Shown: one piece after another, positions 1 to 10,882 of the stretch | How the letters are laid out: every line of letters begins with the position of its first letter | Position numbering within the stretch: position 1 is the first letter of the stretch | Source of the DNA: Ustulina deusta | Taxonomy: Eukaryota; Ascomycota; Sordariomycetes; Xylariales; Xylariaceae | Direction of reading: 5' to 3' | Length of the DNA stretch: 64,000 nucleotides | Assembly (NCBI GenBank): GCA_023159155.1 | Contig: JAJNNX010000022.1 | Location: 434,001 to 498,000 of the forward strand | The notes under the pieces: generated by a model | Databases searched by the model: none | The model's input: only the letters and a program-made list of their open reading frames with translations | What the model was told of the DNA's origin: nothing | Translations under genes and position numbers: made by a program

Positions 1-1986
1 GTGTTTTAAAGGAAATCAGAAGTGTCCGTCAGTTCGTCAGCCCATGTTAATCCTAGCCAGGCGTCGTGGCATAGTCCGATAGGTTTGAGAACAAGACCGT
101 AGCCACGTTTTTAAATCTAATATTTAACCTATGTTTAGCACCTACGATCCCTTGCACTAGTCTCAAACTTCGTTCTTGCCTAACATTCCGAACTCCTGAA
201 ACGAAAGGCTACTAAAAAAAGGGGGTTGTATTTTTCTAAGCCCTCCCAGCGCACTCGAGATCACTCCAGCGGCTGCACAGTTTCAGGGCGATGCAGCACT
301 GGAGGATCGCAATATTGAATACTCGGTATGAAGACCCTCTACTGACTCATTGTGGCGGTGCGATAGACCTACTAGTTCTGCCTTCTCCGATCCCCTTGAG
401 GGCTGAGTATATGTCTACGCCGTCAATTTCTGCTAAACAAGCTGGATCGAGGAGCAGTGAGATGGCACGGTCCTACTGCCTACTTGAGACAAAACTTTCA
501 TTGTACTATGATCCTAGTGGCTTTAATATGACTATGAACTGATCGGTGGCTGCGTAAGAAGGGACGTAGTACCGTCCCGTAGCCGCTGGGCTTATAGGAC
601 CGTGTTTGATTTGGAGTAATTATGCTCGATATAGCAGTAGACAATAGGTTTCTTACCGGGACGAGGCTTTCGAATGGATTATCGTCTACTTACGCGATCT
701 ACTTACGCAATAAAAGCCGTCCTACGCCTTCTCTTGGGGGCTATAGATATATCCACGTTATTGCCTTTCACAGGTACTATGGAGCAGATATATGGCGCGG
801 TCCTGTCGCCTACTTGACACTAAGCCCCCTATGCATGACGAGGAGTTGGTGGGCTGCCTTTAGGGGCGAGATCTTCAAGAGAATCTTCGTCCGCTTATGC
901 GACAAGAGCGATCCTGTCATACCCTCTATCGTGAGCTGCGGATTTACCCATGCAATCCCCTTCTACCGAAGGATCGAGGAGATTGCGTATTTCTGTCGCC
1001 TACCTGAGGTCAAGCCCCCGGCGCACAACGAGGGATTGGTAGACTCCCTCAGAAGTGAGGTTAAGAGCTAAAGCGCAAATATGGTAGATGCTACCGCTAC
1101 GACGGATAAGCCGGCTGGAATAGTTTTGGATGAAGCAGAGTAATCACTTAAGTTGGTGTCGATATGTGAAGTCGATCGGAGATAGGCCCGGAATCAGCTT
1201 GTTTAAACATTTATTGGCTTTGCTAGGAGGTGTGCCATGAGGCTATCTGAGCCGGAAGCTAAATTTACCGCACTTTGTATACATACACTAGATAGTTAGA
1301 GCATGTGGGCGAGCCTTAATCCTAGGGTGTCACAGATATTATGTTAGCTCTCAGCCATTAGGTAGATTGACCTTGATTTTGTCCATTTGCTTTTTCTTGG
1401 GCACCTGCTGTACCCCTTTGACTGCAGTTTCGGCAACAACATCCTTCCGAAGGCTCTATATTTAGGTGCCTTTGCCAACATAAAGAGGCACCAAATTAGA
1501 GAGATGGTGTTTGTGTCACCTAATGAGGAGTACTCTTAAATGCAATGATTTTATTGGATGCATAGGCCTTGCTTAGTGGCTTGGCAATTATTTACTACTG
1601 AAACAGCAGTTAAAGGGATACTACTTACCTGATATATTGCCTGTCTTCAGTAGTGATGGCTGGTGCATGCCCAGGGTGAAATACCATTATTGGCCATCTC
1701 TTTGTTGCTCCGTAAGCCGTATATGCTCATCTGCATGTGTGACCTGTACATAAGTACCTATTTACCTAGCCGCTTGTAGGGATTCTAGGCAGCAGAGCTC
1801 GCCGGATCAACACTGTGCACATGCTAAAGTGTACTGTATTTAGGACTGTATGCCTTTAACTTATGAACAAAGGGCCGCCTTAAAACCCCTTACTTTGATG
1901 CCAACATAACTAGTCCAAAAGGCATCATGCGATAATCTTTCTTTTTAACTTGTTACATTCCCACAATATCTTTTTAAAACATAGTG
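1..1986. other. left-end intergenic region
   Basis: Apart from the three diverged repeat units, nothing recognisable is present. The 1072-1986 part has no open frame of note and is rich in T-runs just before the dehydrogenase start; it should hold that gene's promoter. I see no RNA gene and no clear mobile element. Confidence 0.5.
343..1071 (+). repeat. three diverged copies of a ~190-bp unit, possible gene relic
   Basis: Three stretches centred near 361-530, 690-875 and 880-1065 resemble each other. Their clearest shared core is TCCTACTGCCTACTTGAGAC at 471, TCCTGTCGCCTACTTGACAC at 801 and TTCTGTCGCCTACCTGAGGT at 991. Weaker similarity extends upstream of each core, for example GATCGAGGAG before copies one and three, and a CCTTCTC...CTTGRGGGCT block in copies one and two. 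Copies two and three lie in one open frame of 149 codons (622-1071) and align at protein level around L-x-N/D-K-S-x-P, so decayed coding repeats are possible. I do not recognise the protein, and no start context or splice structure convinces me that the frame is a functional gene. Copy boundaries are by eye. Confidence 0.35.
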
Positions 1987-3248
1987 ATGGATACGCTTAA
2001 ACTGCCTCAGCAGCTGCCTTCACCTTCACACCACGTCATTGTTGTGCTCGAGCAAGTGCATCTGCCCATCGATGAAGTCAACACAGCTCCTCAATCGCAC
2101 GAACTAATCTGCTACCATCGGGTAACCAAGGCCAATGAAGTCCGATCTCGAATACAGTGCGCCAGTATTGTTATCGCTACCCAGGCCTTCATTACTGCTG
2201 AAAGCTTAGGTGAAGCACCTTACCTGTATGCTTACCCCTATATATACTTTTAGTACTTGTCCTTATATAACTTGACTAACTTTTATCAAGAAAATGCATT
2301 ATAACTCCAACTGCTGGCACAAATCACATCGATGTGGATGAATGCCGACGTCGCGGCATCAAGGTAGCGAAGTGCGAGGGCTCAACGTCCCCCGCAGTCG
2401 CTGATCATGCACTAAGCCTGGCAAGTAATTAGCTCACATTTTTCCTCTCTCCTTTTTCTACCCTTGGGCAAATATCCGCTGACGTGGTCAAAGTACTTTG
2501 CTGCGAGACGTAAAACTGTCATGTTTCATAACGATATTCGAAATGTAGACGAACGCGGAGAAAACTCGTGGAAACGACAAGGTAGTATCGCGTTCAAAAT
2601 GCAGACAGCAAATGGAAGTCCACCCCTATCTGTTGAGCAAGAGATTGTGGGCATTATCGGTTATGGCCACATCGGTAAGTCTAGAGAAGTGTCAAAATTT
2701 GAGCAAGAGCTAAGTTCATACAAGGTAAACGCCTCGAAACTTTCTGCAAGGCCTTAGGCATGAAAGTGCTCATTTCGGACCGAAAGAGCGGTCCTGTCAT
2801 CCACCACGGTACCAATGATAGGGAGGATAAACCTTCTCCGATCCGAATACCATTCGAAGAGGTCATCAGATCAGCTAGTGTGCTCTTCATATCTTGCACT
2901 TTTCATGAGGATTCACGCAATATGATCGATACCCCCGAGCTTTTGGTTATGCGACCAGAGATGGTTATTATTAATGTCTCTCGAGGAGGTGTTATGCGTA
3001 CAAGCGCCGTTGTACAAGCATTGCAAGAGAAGCGTATCTCGGGTGCTGCGGTCGACGTCTATGACCAAGAGCCGGCCAGTACCGACGATGATAGCAAATT
3101 CTTGGCGGGAGACACAAAGGATCTGAACCTTACCTTCTCGCCCCATGTGGGATATTTCTCAACAAAGACCGTACTGACAATGAAGTCGATGGTCAAGGAT
3201 CATATTAGCCACTTCGTCTCCGGGGATTTTACTCACTTCGAAGGGTAG
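1987..3248 (+). CDS. D-isomer-specific 2-hydroxyacid dehydrogenase
   Basis: Predicted cytosolic NAD(P)-dependent enzyme interconverting 2-oxo acids and D-2-hydroxy acids. Four exons: 1987-2225, 2291-2420, 2494-2674 and 2725-3248, giving 357 aa, close to the family norm of 310-360. The dinucleotide-binding motif GYGHIG is at residues 179-184. The catalytic Arg (NVSRGG, R270), Glu (DQEP, E299) and His (SPHVG, H324) are all present, so the enzyme looks active. Intron 1 (GTATGC...CAAG) and intron 3 (GTAAGT...CAAG) are canonical. Intron 2 must start with GC (GCAAGT...AAAG, 2421-2493): only this donor joins HALSL to YFAARR in phase, whereas the nearby GTAATT donor shifts the frame. Its nearest neighbour is a convergent transporter gene, and a 2-isopropylmalate synthase follows, suggesting a branched 2-oxo acid substrate. 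Exact substrate is unknown; phosphoglycerate, glyoxylate or hydroxyisocaproate types cannot be separated by eye. Confidence 0.9.
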
Positions 3249-3623
3249 TGGCAGCTAGGATCACTAGCTGCTTACGGGGTGTTACAAGAGCATTTGTTGC
3301 AGAGCAAGCACTCTGCAAAAAAGTTCAACTTTCAACAAGAGGGACGGAATCACATAAGAATCGCTGCTATTTCGTTTGTAGGTAGAATCGTGCCCAGCTA
3401 GGTATCAAATAAAATGTGTATTGATTTCTTCTCGAAATACTGCTCTGGGCGACCCTCCTACGTATAATTCGCTGATTGACTAATGGCGTAGCTAACTAGG
3501 ACCTCCCCAGGTACCAGATCCCCTGGTGGCTTTGGTGATCACTGTGACACCAAGTGCAGGTGGCCGAGTTTAAAGGTGGTGCTTACAGACGTTACAAGCT
3601 AGACCCTAGTAGACTGCAGTGGT
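3249..3623. other. convergent 3' intergenic spacer
   Basis: A 375-bp gap between the 3' ends of the dehydrogenase and the DHA1 transporter. It should contain both transcript ends. I see no gene or clear repeat. Confidence 0.6.
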
Positions 3624-5090
3624 TTACATTTTATTCACGCTCATTTTTGACCAACCCCTGATCTTGTTTCCGTAGAACCAGAATAAAACCGGAACGGGAA
3701 CCATAGCGAGCGAGATAAATCCGAGCAAACTAGTTGCCCAAGGGATACCTAGGCCTCGATACAGAGCATTCGCAAATAGTGGGAATGCAGCTCCAAAAAT
3801 AGACCGGATAAGGCCGTTTCCTGCTAAGGCGCTGTTTGCATGCATTAGGTAAACGTCGATAATGTAGCTGAGACCCTGGATAAATATTATAAATACGCCA
3901 GCGCCAGTAGGAATGCCGGCGAGAACTTGAGGTACCCATATAATCTCTCTGTTGCTGGTCCAAGCAAACCAGAAAAAGCCGACAGGCAAAAGAATGGCGC
4001 CAACGATCATCGGGGGAAGACGTTCTTCGGGTGAAACTGATCCAAATTTCTTCATCTTCCGAGCATATCGTGTCGAGGTGTCGAGCACGATATAACCACA
4101 TCCCAGTGCAATACCAATGATAATGGCGAGGAATGGAAGAGATGAGAGACGCTCTGACCAACCACGTTCTTGGTGGAAGGCAATAGGGTAAGAAAAGAAC
4201 CATAGGTAGAGGATACCATATATAAATGCCAAGTAGCTGTCGTATTACGTCAGCTTCTGAGAGCACTGGGTGTTTGAGTACTCTCCACATAGGTAGGACC
4301 TAGCTTACACTGTTAATAGAAGAAGGATAGGCTCCCAGAGTAGCATCTTGAAAGGTCGCAAGATGTAAATTACTAAGATGGCTCTGACGTCTATCCGTCT
4401 TTCAACGAGAGGAGTGTGAGCCCGCGTAGCTCGTCGGGATAAGATGACGGGTGCATAGGTTTCAGGCACAGTTATCCATGCAATAGTGCCGAATACTGCA
4501 AATAAGATGAGTGTGAGCCATTCAGTCCATCGCCACCCCAGAGATGAAGTGGTGAGGAAAGTTCCGACAATAGGTCCCGCGAGAGGGCCTATGAAGGTGG
4601 CGCCAGCAAAGGAGCATAGGGCGACGCCTCGCTCTACTGAGTCCCAAATGTCGGCCAAGAAGCCACCGAATATGGCCATTGGCGAACACCCAAACACCCC
4701 ACCGAGGAATCGGCATACTAGGATGGTCTCAACATTATGGGCGACAGCGACCGGGATCTGAAAGAGAGCAGAGACGAATATTCCAATGAACAGAGGTGTC
4801 TTTCTCCCGTAAAGCTCGGATAGGGGGCCCCAGATGACAGGGCCGAGGGCAAAGCCCAGTACGAAGAGGCTTGAGCCCAGCACCATGATTTCCTCGCTGA
4901 CGCTGAACTCTGCCGCTGCTGCGGCAGTAGCCGAACTGAAGACGCTGCTAGCGAAGCTAGAACAAAACGGCAACACCGAAAGAATCATGGTTACGCACCA
5001 TTTCTTGGATGTCGACCAATTCCGGGGATTTTGCTTGTCATTGTCGACCCATTCTGCCGAGTTAGTATCCATTTCTGATTGAGAAGTCAT
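3624..5090 (-). CDS. DHA1-type MFS transporter (drug:H+ antiporter family)
   Basis: Predicted plasma-membrane 12-helix major facilitator protein of the fungal multidrug/polyamine type. Two exons on the minus strand, 5090-4309 and 4236-3624, encode 464 aa. The intron 4308-4237 (GTAAGC...ACAG) joins LLLTV to YLAFIYG in phase 2. The N-terminus has the family hallmark PRNWS (residues 22-26). Motif A appears as GPLSELYGRK (88-97), and an antiporter motif C-like segment GPLAGPIVG is near 168-176. Hydrophobic segments alternate with short loops throughout, and the tail is short. It lies in the accessory block beside the 2-isopropylmalate synthase on the same strand, so export of the block's product is a reasonable inference. 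An uptake role cannot be excluded. The start at 5090 gives a normal short cytosolic tail. Confidence 0.92.
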
Positions 5091-5921
5091 GTTCCCCGAA
5101 TTGTCTCGTTGGTTGGTTACTGTGCGTATTAATGATAGACGAGGTTACTACAGGCAAATGCTTCTCCGACTCAAGCACAATTTAGTGTGCGAAATAAGAT
5201 GGTCTCATATTCGGGGCTGCCTCATTAGGTGAATCAACAGCGATTCCATTATAGGACATAGCTCTAGCGACACCATATCTACGTGTATTCTATAGTGTTA
5301 CGGAGGTGTAAATCTAGTTATGTAAATTATGGCTAACCATTTCCCAGGATCTTGTATCACGTACTGCATGCCAATACTGTAACCACAGTGCATCGGAATG
5401 CTACCATTTCCCAAACCTAATCCTAGACACATCGGAACCAATTCCCTATCCACCTTGAGCTGAGAATCTAATTGGTTGTCTTATGTCATATCTTGTCACA
5501 CCAGTCGCTGACCTTTTGTCTACCTACTTCTTGGTTATTTGTCTCTCCCCACCGCTCCTCTAGACAGCATGCTGATCGGCAATGCCACCAGCCATCATTG
5601 ATAGGAGGGGATTCTATCGTTATGCATAGTTAATATTTGAAACCCCGTGTGTGACCGGTAGAGATGTGTCATGAAGTCAAATAATCACAAGTAGCCTTGT
5701 ACAAGGTAGTCAATGGTTACATGCAGAAACCACTAAAAATAGAAATACGATTCTTTACATGGAAAGTACCTAAAGTACCCATGGTACCCGATATTTAGAC
5801 TTGTCATCACAAAGAACCCACCCACTTTTATACGACTCTCTATCCGCCTACTAGCCAGAAACAGAGCCTCGATACTACATATTCCCATTCATTTTCTGCT
5901 CCCGAAGATCCTAATATGATA
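5091..5921. other. intergenic region, transporter promoter side
   Basis: About 830 bp between the start of the DHA1 transporter and the stop of the 2-isopropylmalate synthase. It contains repeated TACC/GGTA-type motifs (for example around 5765-5790) but no open frame or RNA gene that I can support. It should hold the transporter promoter and the synthase 3' end. Confidence 0.5.
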
Positions 5922-7801
5922 TTAGCGTCGTGTAAGAGACAGGGCTTTGAGAGACTGTACCAATGCGGCCGACAACGCCGCCATCAGTTCGCAGTGATCT
6001 GTACCGTCGAAACTTCTCACTCCCCAGCCTGATGTTATGTACCCCTCTGACTGGCACTCCACAGCCACCAACGTCTTCAAATCCTTGCGCGGCGGATTAA
6101 CTGTATACTTGGTGACGTTGAATTTCACGTCACCCAGGCCCAGAGATGCGGTGTTTAGAGCATTTGAGAGAGCCTCGATAACGTTGGGACCTCTGCTTTC
6201 CAATCGTTGTTGTATACCTTCAACGCCTATCACTGCATTGACGTTCCATGAAGTATTACCTTCCACATTAGAAATAGCTAACCGTTCCCCATTCTGGAGC
6301 TCGGACTCGTGTACTGGCGTTAGCTCTGCCGATAAAATTCTCTCGTCTAGCTTTGAGATGAAATAATGTTCGAGGAAGATGCCGACAACGTTCGAAGGAG
6401 ATATGGTCCCACCGATAGCTTCCGATACCCTTTTAACGATTTTGGAGAAGTTGTATTGAAGCCCCTTAGGAAGTTCTACATGTAGTTCATGTAAGAGAGT
6501 CCACCCCACGCCGCCCTTCCCACTTTGAGAGTTTAGGCGTATGATATCGGCTTGGCTGAACCCTAGATCTTCAGGATCCATCGGCAGATAAGGTACCTTC
6601 CATAGACGTCGATGATCATCAGACCCAGCCTTGAATTTAGCCAGTCCTTTATGGATGCCGTCCTGATGTGCTCCGCTGTATGCCGTGAAGATCAATTCCC
6701 CAGCGTAGGGCGCACGTGGATGTACTTTGATTTTGATCGACGTTTCGACCACCTCCCGGACTGAAGAAATGTTAGAGTAATCAACACGAGGATCTATTCC
6801 TTGGGAGTAAAGATTCAGAGCTAGGGTCACGAGGTCCACATTTCCAGCCCTCTCGCCGTTTCCAAAAAGACATCCTTCGATGCGCTCCCCCCCAGCTAAC
6901 AGGCCTAGCTCTGCAGCCGCCACCGAACATCCTCTGTCATTGTGAACATGGAGCGACACGCAAACCTTTTCCCTCTCTGAGATGGATGTTGAGAATATTT
7001 CTACCTGGTCAGCGTAAACATTGGGGGTTGACATTTCCACCGTGGCTGGAAGATTGAGAATGATGGGGGTTTCAACAGTCGGGGCCCATATCGCCTTGGC
7101 AGCTTCGCATAGCCTCAGACAAAACGACATTTCACTCCCGGAGAAAGCTTCCGGACTGAACATCAAGTTCCAGGTCGTCCCATTCTGTGATATGTCATTT
7201 TTCGTAATAGATTTCAAATACTCGACGGACTCGACAACTCTGTCGTAGACATCCTGTTGAGACATCCCAAAAATTGTGTCGAGCCATACCGGGCTTGATG
7301 CGAAATACAAACTTATTATGGCTTTCTTTGCCCCTTCGAGGCTTTTGACGGTGCTCTGTATAAGGTCCAATCGACATGGGCATAAGACCTGCAACCACAC
7401 ATCGTCGGGTACAGCCCCTGCCGTCTCTATGAGTTGGCGAGTGAAGTTATACTCTGTGGCGCTTGCTGTGGGGATCGACACTTCTATCTCCTTGTAACCA
7501 ATGTCCACAAGCATCTTGAAATATGCCATCTTCTGGCTTGTGGTCTGTATACGTTAGGGACTGGTGACTCTGGAGTCTGATTTCCGTCTCAGGACTCACC
7601 ATTGGGCTTTCAAGGCTTTGATTGCCATCACGAAGATCGGTGGCGAGCCATCTAGGAGCGCACTTGATGGTCTTGGATGGCCACGTACGGTTGGGCAAAC
7701 TCGGACCGACGAATGGTTCGTATTTCTCCCAGGGTCTCTTCAGCCTTCTCTACGTCAATTACATTGTGAACCATGATTGAGGTTGCCACTTACATAGGCA
7801 T
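5922..7801 (-). CDS. 2-isopropylmalate synthase paralog (alpha-IPMS/LeuA-like)
   Basis: Condenses acetyl-CoA with a 2-oxo acid (2-oxoisovalerate in leucine synthesis). Three exons on the minus strand: 7801-7794 (only 8 nt, ATGCCTAT), 7744-7600 and 7544-5922, giving 591 aa. Splicing yields the N-terminus [14 protein letters not shown], like known fungal forms that begin MPML. The start sits in a strong AACCATGCC context. DLRDGNQ lies at residues 39-45. The zinc-site histidines are in HVHNDRG (H250, H252) and GNGERAGN is at 279-286. As I remember the family, these read HPHNDRG and GNGERTGN, so two conserved positions are changed. A complete C-terminal LeuA regulatory domain (about 430-591) follows. 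No mitochondrial presequence is obvious. Its position in an accessory block suggests a pathway-specific paralog that supplies an elongated 2-oxo acid or is a leucine-insensitive copy. The sole housekeeping synthase remains an alternative. Confidence 0.92.
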
Positions 7802-9429
7802 GGTTGGCTATGGGTGTCTGTCTTGTTCCACACAACTGACGGATACCGGTGGGCAGAGTGGTATTGTCTAGGATATTACGTTCTATTTCCAGAGGTTTAC
7901 ATGTTGCTTTATAAGCGTGACTCTGGTAATCCCGCGTCTCGGATGCTTCATCACTCAATTGCAACGTGTTAGGCAAAGACGTTTTGTCCTTGCCGACCGC
8001 ATTTTCCAAGCTTACTTGTGTAGTGAGAGTCTTTCACGTTTCCACATGGATTGGTCACGAAAACGAGGAATGCCCTCCCATACCTGCAATATTGCCACAA
8101 CCAGAGTATCCTCCCCAGTGATAACACTGGCACGGGTCATTGCATCATATCTATGACGCAGGCTGTAGGGTGTTGCCAGCGCGCCCGCTTTCTATTTCTT
8201 TTTCGGGTCTTCAGTTGGCTGTGGCTTCGTTGGAGGGGCAGTTCCGAAGTGCAGTTTGGACATATGCAGTTCGCGTGTGCTCGCTCGCAAGAGAAAGCCC
8301 TCTGTGGCAATTCAAGGCATTAATCTGAGGGATGAGCTGCCGTAAGTCGGAACCAACACCAAACCAGGCAGTTTGGTTGGTTCTGAAGTGCAGATGTCTC
8401 GCCGCCACTGCTGTGCCGCCATCAGATGCAGTGGACAAAATACAGGGAAGCGATTACGCCTAGCAGAGCCTCACCCCACTAATGCGCCGAGACAGGGGTT
8501 CCTACAACCGGGGGCGTCTTGGTTTAGCCTTATACAGTTGGTCAGAAAAAGTCCCGTCCGCGATTCCCCACCACCTCCATTTGTAGAATTCCCAAAAAAA
8601 AAAACCCCCCCATTTTATTCAACAAGTTATTCTAAACCTAAGTATATATAAAATATATAGTGAAAAATCTAGCAGGTTGTAAAAAGGCCATATAAGGAGG
8701 CCGAAGGCTGCAGTAGAAAAAGTGAGATATATTAGAAAGTGAGGGGGAATTCTGGCTACAAGCCAAGAATTCCAGCTATGTGTTGGATGTGTGGGGCTAT
8801 GGCTAAGGGGTCCATATAGTCAAGCGCCCGCATGGCCAGCTGTCGGATTTAGTGGTGGGCTAAGTGATAGTGGCTAGGTGGTAATGAGAGCCTTAGAGTG
8901 GCTAGTGAGAAGTGCCACTATGGGGTATGCTAGCCAATGGAACGTTACATGGCAGACGGGAATCCGTGGTTCTACACCTAATTATGTAAGGGATATATAG
9001 AAAGAGGGTATAAATATACCTATACAAACAGACCTACAAGAATAATAATCCAATAGAACTAACTATACGGGTAGGATTTAACTTGTTGTTTAACTGCGCC
9101 CGGGCTCTGGCGTATCTGCAGCATCGGGAGAGCACCTGAACCACACAGGTACCGGGGATATGTGGGTCTCAGTAGACTTGGCGAGACATCTTCAAAGGCC
9201 GGTGAGGCAGACCTGTCATCTGTAAACTGATAAGAGGAAGCTGTCAGATCGCAGCAGTGTCATGTGTCAAGCCATTCGGAACAGGCGGCCAGGATTAGGC
9301 TGCATAATGTATTAGTGCCCGTGTACTACCTCACTAAGCGCGGGCTAAATCGTACACGGAACAAAGCCTCAGCTCACTTGCAACTGGTGGGTACTTAGGT
9401 ACCTAGGTACATTAACCACGATTAATAGC
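7802..9429. other. intergenic region with LTR-like sequence
   Basis: A 1.6-kb gap between the synthase start and the methyltransferase stop. It holds a run of A then C (about 8588-8608), an AT-rich patch, a near-perfect hairpin at 8748-8775 built on GGAATTC/GAATTCC, and at 8991-9070 a TATA-rich stretch (GGGTATAAATATACC) followed by CA-rich sequence. The 8640-9080 portion has the look of a retrotransposon LTR, but I find no second LTR, primer-binding site or coding relic. Short open frames near 7917-8651 overlap on both strands and look spurious. Confidence 0.35.
7907..7913 (-). promoter_or_regulatory. possible TATA box of the 2-isopropylmalate synthase gene
   Basis: TATAAAG on the minus strand about 105 nt upstream of the inferred start codon at 7801. 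Position and sequence suit a core promoter, but this is a short motif and could be chance. Confidence 0.3.
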
Positions 9430-10326
9430 CTATTCAACTCTAGTCACGGTAAAGAGCAGCCGACGACTGTCCTCGTTTTCCACCGGACTGCCGGTGTTGA
9501 TCCCTACCAGGTCCATGGAACCCTCAACCTTCCAACGAGTGTTCGTAGCCTCTCCCACCTTTCTCCACATATCATCAAAACTCGCCACGTCATGCCGGTA
9601 ACTGAACGACCCGGCTTTTATGGCGGGAACATCTCCAGGCTTCACACTGCCTATCTGTCGGCCTACTATGAGCCCGCCTTTCTTGACAAGGCTCGCAATG
9701 TTGTGGGCCGCAGCCAGCTGCTCATCTAGCGTGAAGAGGTGGAAGAAGGCGCTGCAGTGTAACACATCAATACCTCGCGCCTCTAAATCCTGCCACTTCC
9801 CCCCTCCCGATGACCCCTGAAAAACGTCGCAAACCACAAATTGAGACTTTAGCGTCTGCCGATCAAGAAAGAGATCGTAGCCCAGCTCCATCAGTGGCTG
9901 CGCGATGTCGAGCCCTACCAGGTGTTCCGACGGCACGCCGTCATGAACCAATTGGCGCAGGTCTTGGCCGAAACAGCAACCGACATCCAGGTAGGATGCA
10001 CCCGGCAACTTGAGCCGCTGGACAATCTCCCTGTAGAGAGGATGGGTGTGCAAGGTGAGAATGGTAAAACGGTAGAGGCCGATGCAGGGGTAGGGATTTG
10101 ATGCGAAGCCACGTTCTCGCTATCCTCGGGTTAGCCCATCATTACATTGTTTCGCGCTGTGAATTTGGACGCTCACAATACGATTGACATGGTCAACGAC
10201 GTCTGAATGAGGAATCTTAGAGTAGCCCTGCAAGATTTCGCGAATGGGCTGGTTGACCTCGGTTAATTGTTCCTGAAACCATCCTTGATTCCGCTCGGGG
10301 AACGAAGTCTCATGAGTGGCGGCCAT
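9430..10326 (-). CDS. SAM-dependent methyltransferase (DLGCCFGQ type)
   Basis: Class I Rossmann methyltransferase, probably a cytosolic small-molecule methyltransferase. Two exons, 10326-10177 and 10119-9430, encode 279 aa. The intron 10176-10120 (GTGAGC...GCTAAC...ATAG) joins DHVNRI to RERGF in phase 0. The SAM-binding motif I is DVGCCFGQD at residues 95-103, preceded by NPYPCIG (58-64), both typical of a fungal group that includes methyltransferases of meroterpenoid clusters. The first in-frame ATG is 10326; the longer open frame to 10380 starts with TTG. The protein is of normal length for the group. It sits in the accessory block between the synthase and a rhodopsin-domain protein, all on the minus strand. 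The substrate is unknown. A tailoring role on a secreted metabolite is inferred from context only. Confidence 0.9.
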
Positions 10327-10882
10327 AACGCTGTGATGGGGGGAAAGGAAAAAGGATACACGGCGCCTTGAATGATCCAAGAAGTGAGATTAAAAGGGGA
10401 AAGGGGGTGGGCGTGTTGCTGCTTAAGTATCTACTTACTCAGGTACTTGTGGCAACAGAGATGGGTACCCCTCCAAGATCGCTAATTAGGGGGTAGTTCT
10501 CCCTACGCAACACTTGGGAGTGACAATTAGTAAATCATGAACTGCCATTCGTCAACTATAGCGGATTCCTTCAATTTAAACACAGGGTACAGCTCGACAT
10601 CTTGCACAGCTACACGGAGCCCATGATTTAGGTTGAGTAAATAGGAACGCTGAAGAGGATATAAACGATAGTTTTGAGAAATAGGATAAGTTCTCGCCAG
10701 CTACGTCTCTTAAAGAATGAGGACGCCGCAAAATGCTGGATATTATAACTGGTATGTTCGGTATCTATGGGAAACAAGCCTTCGGAGGTTTGTTTACCCT
10801 TGTAATCAACTCCTTAACAGCTTTTGGGCCCATCTCTCTGTCACAACATTGTGATTATGCTCTCGCTCGTGCATTCTATCTT
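10327..10882. other. intergenic spacer
   Basis: About 555 bp between the methyltransferase start and the stop of the rhodopsin-domain gene. It should hold the methyltransferase promoter. No gene, RNA or repeat is apparent. Confidence 0.5.

Noticed and set aside
7681..7776. Minus-strand ATG frame starting [13 protein letters not shown] inside synthase intron 1 and exon 2
   Set aside because: Out of frame with the conserved synthase sequence and stops within it.
7755..8009. 84-codon minus-strand frame as a possible longer N-terminus of the 2-isopropylmalate synthase
   Set aside because: It can be joined in phase, but gives no targeting peptide or family similarity. The 8-nt exon with MPML fits the family and has a strong start context.
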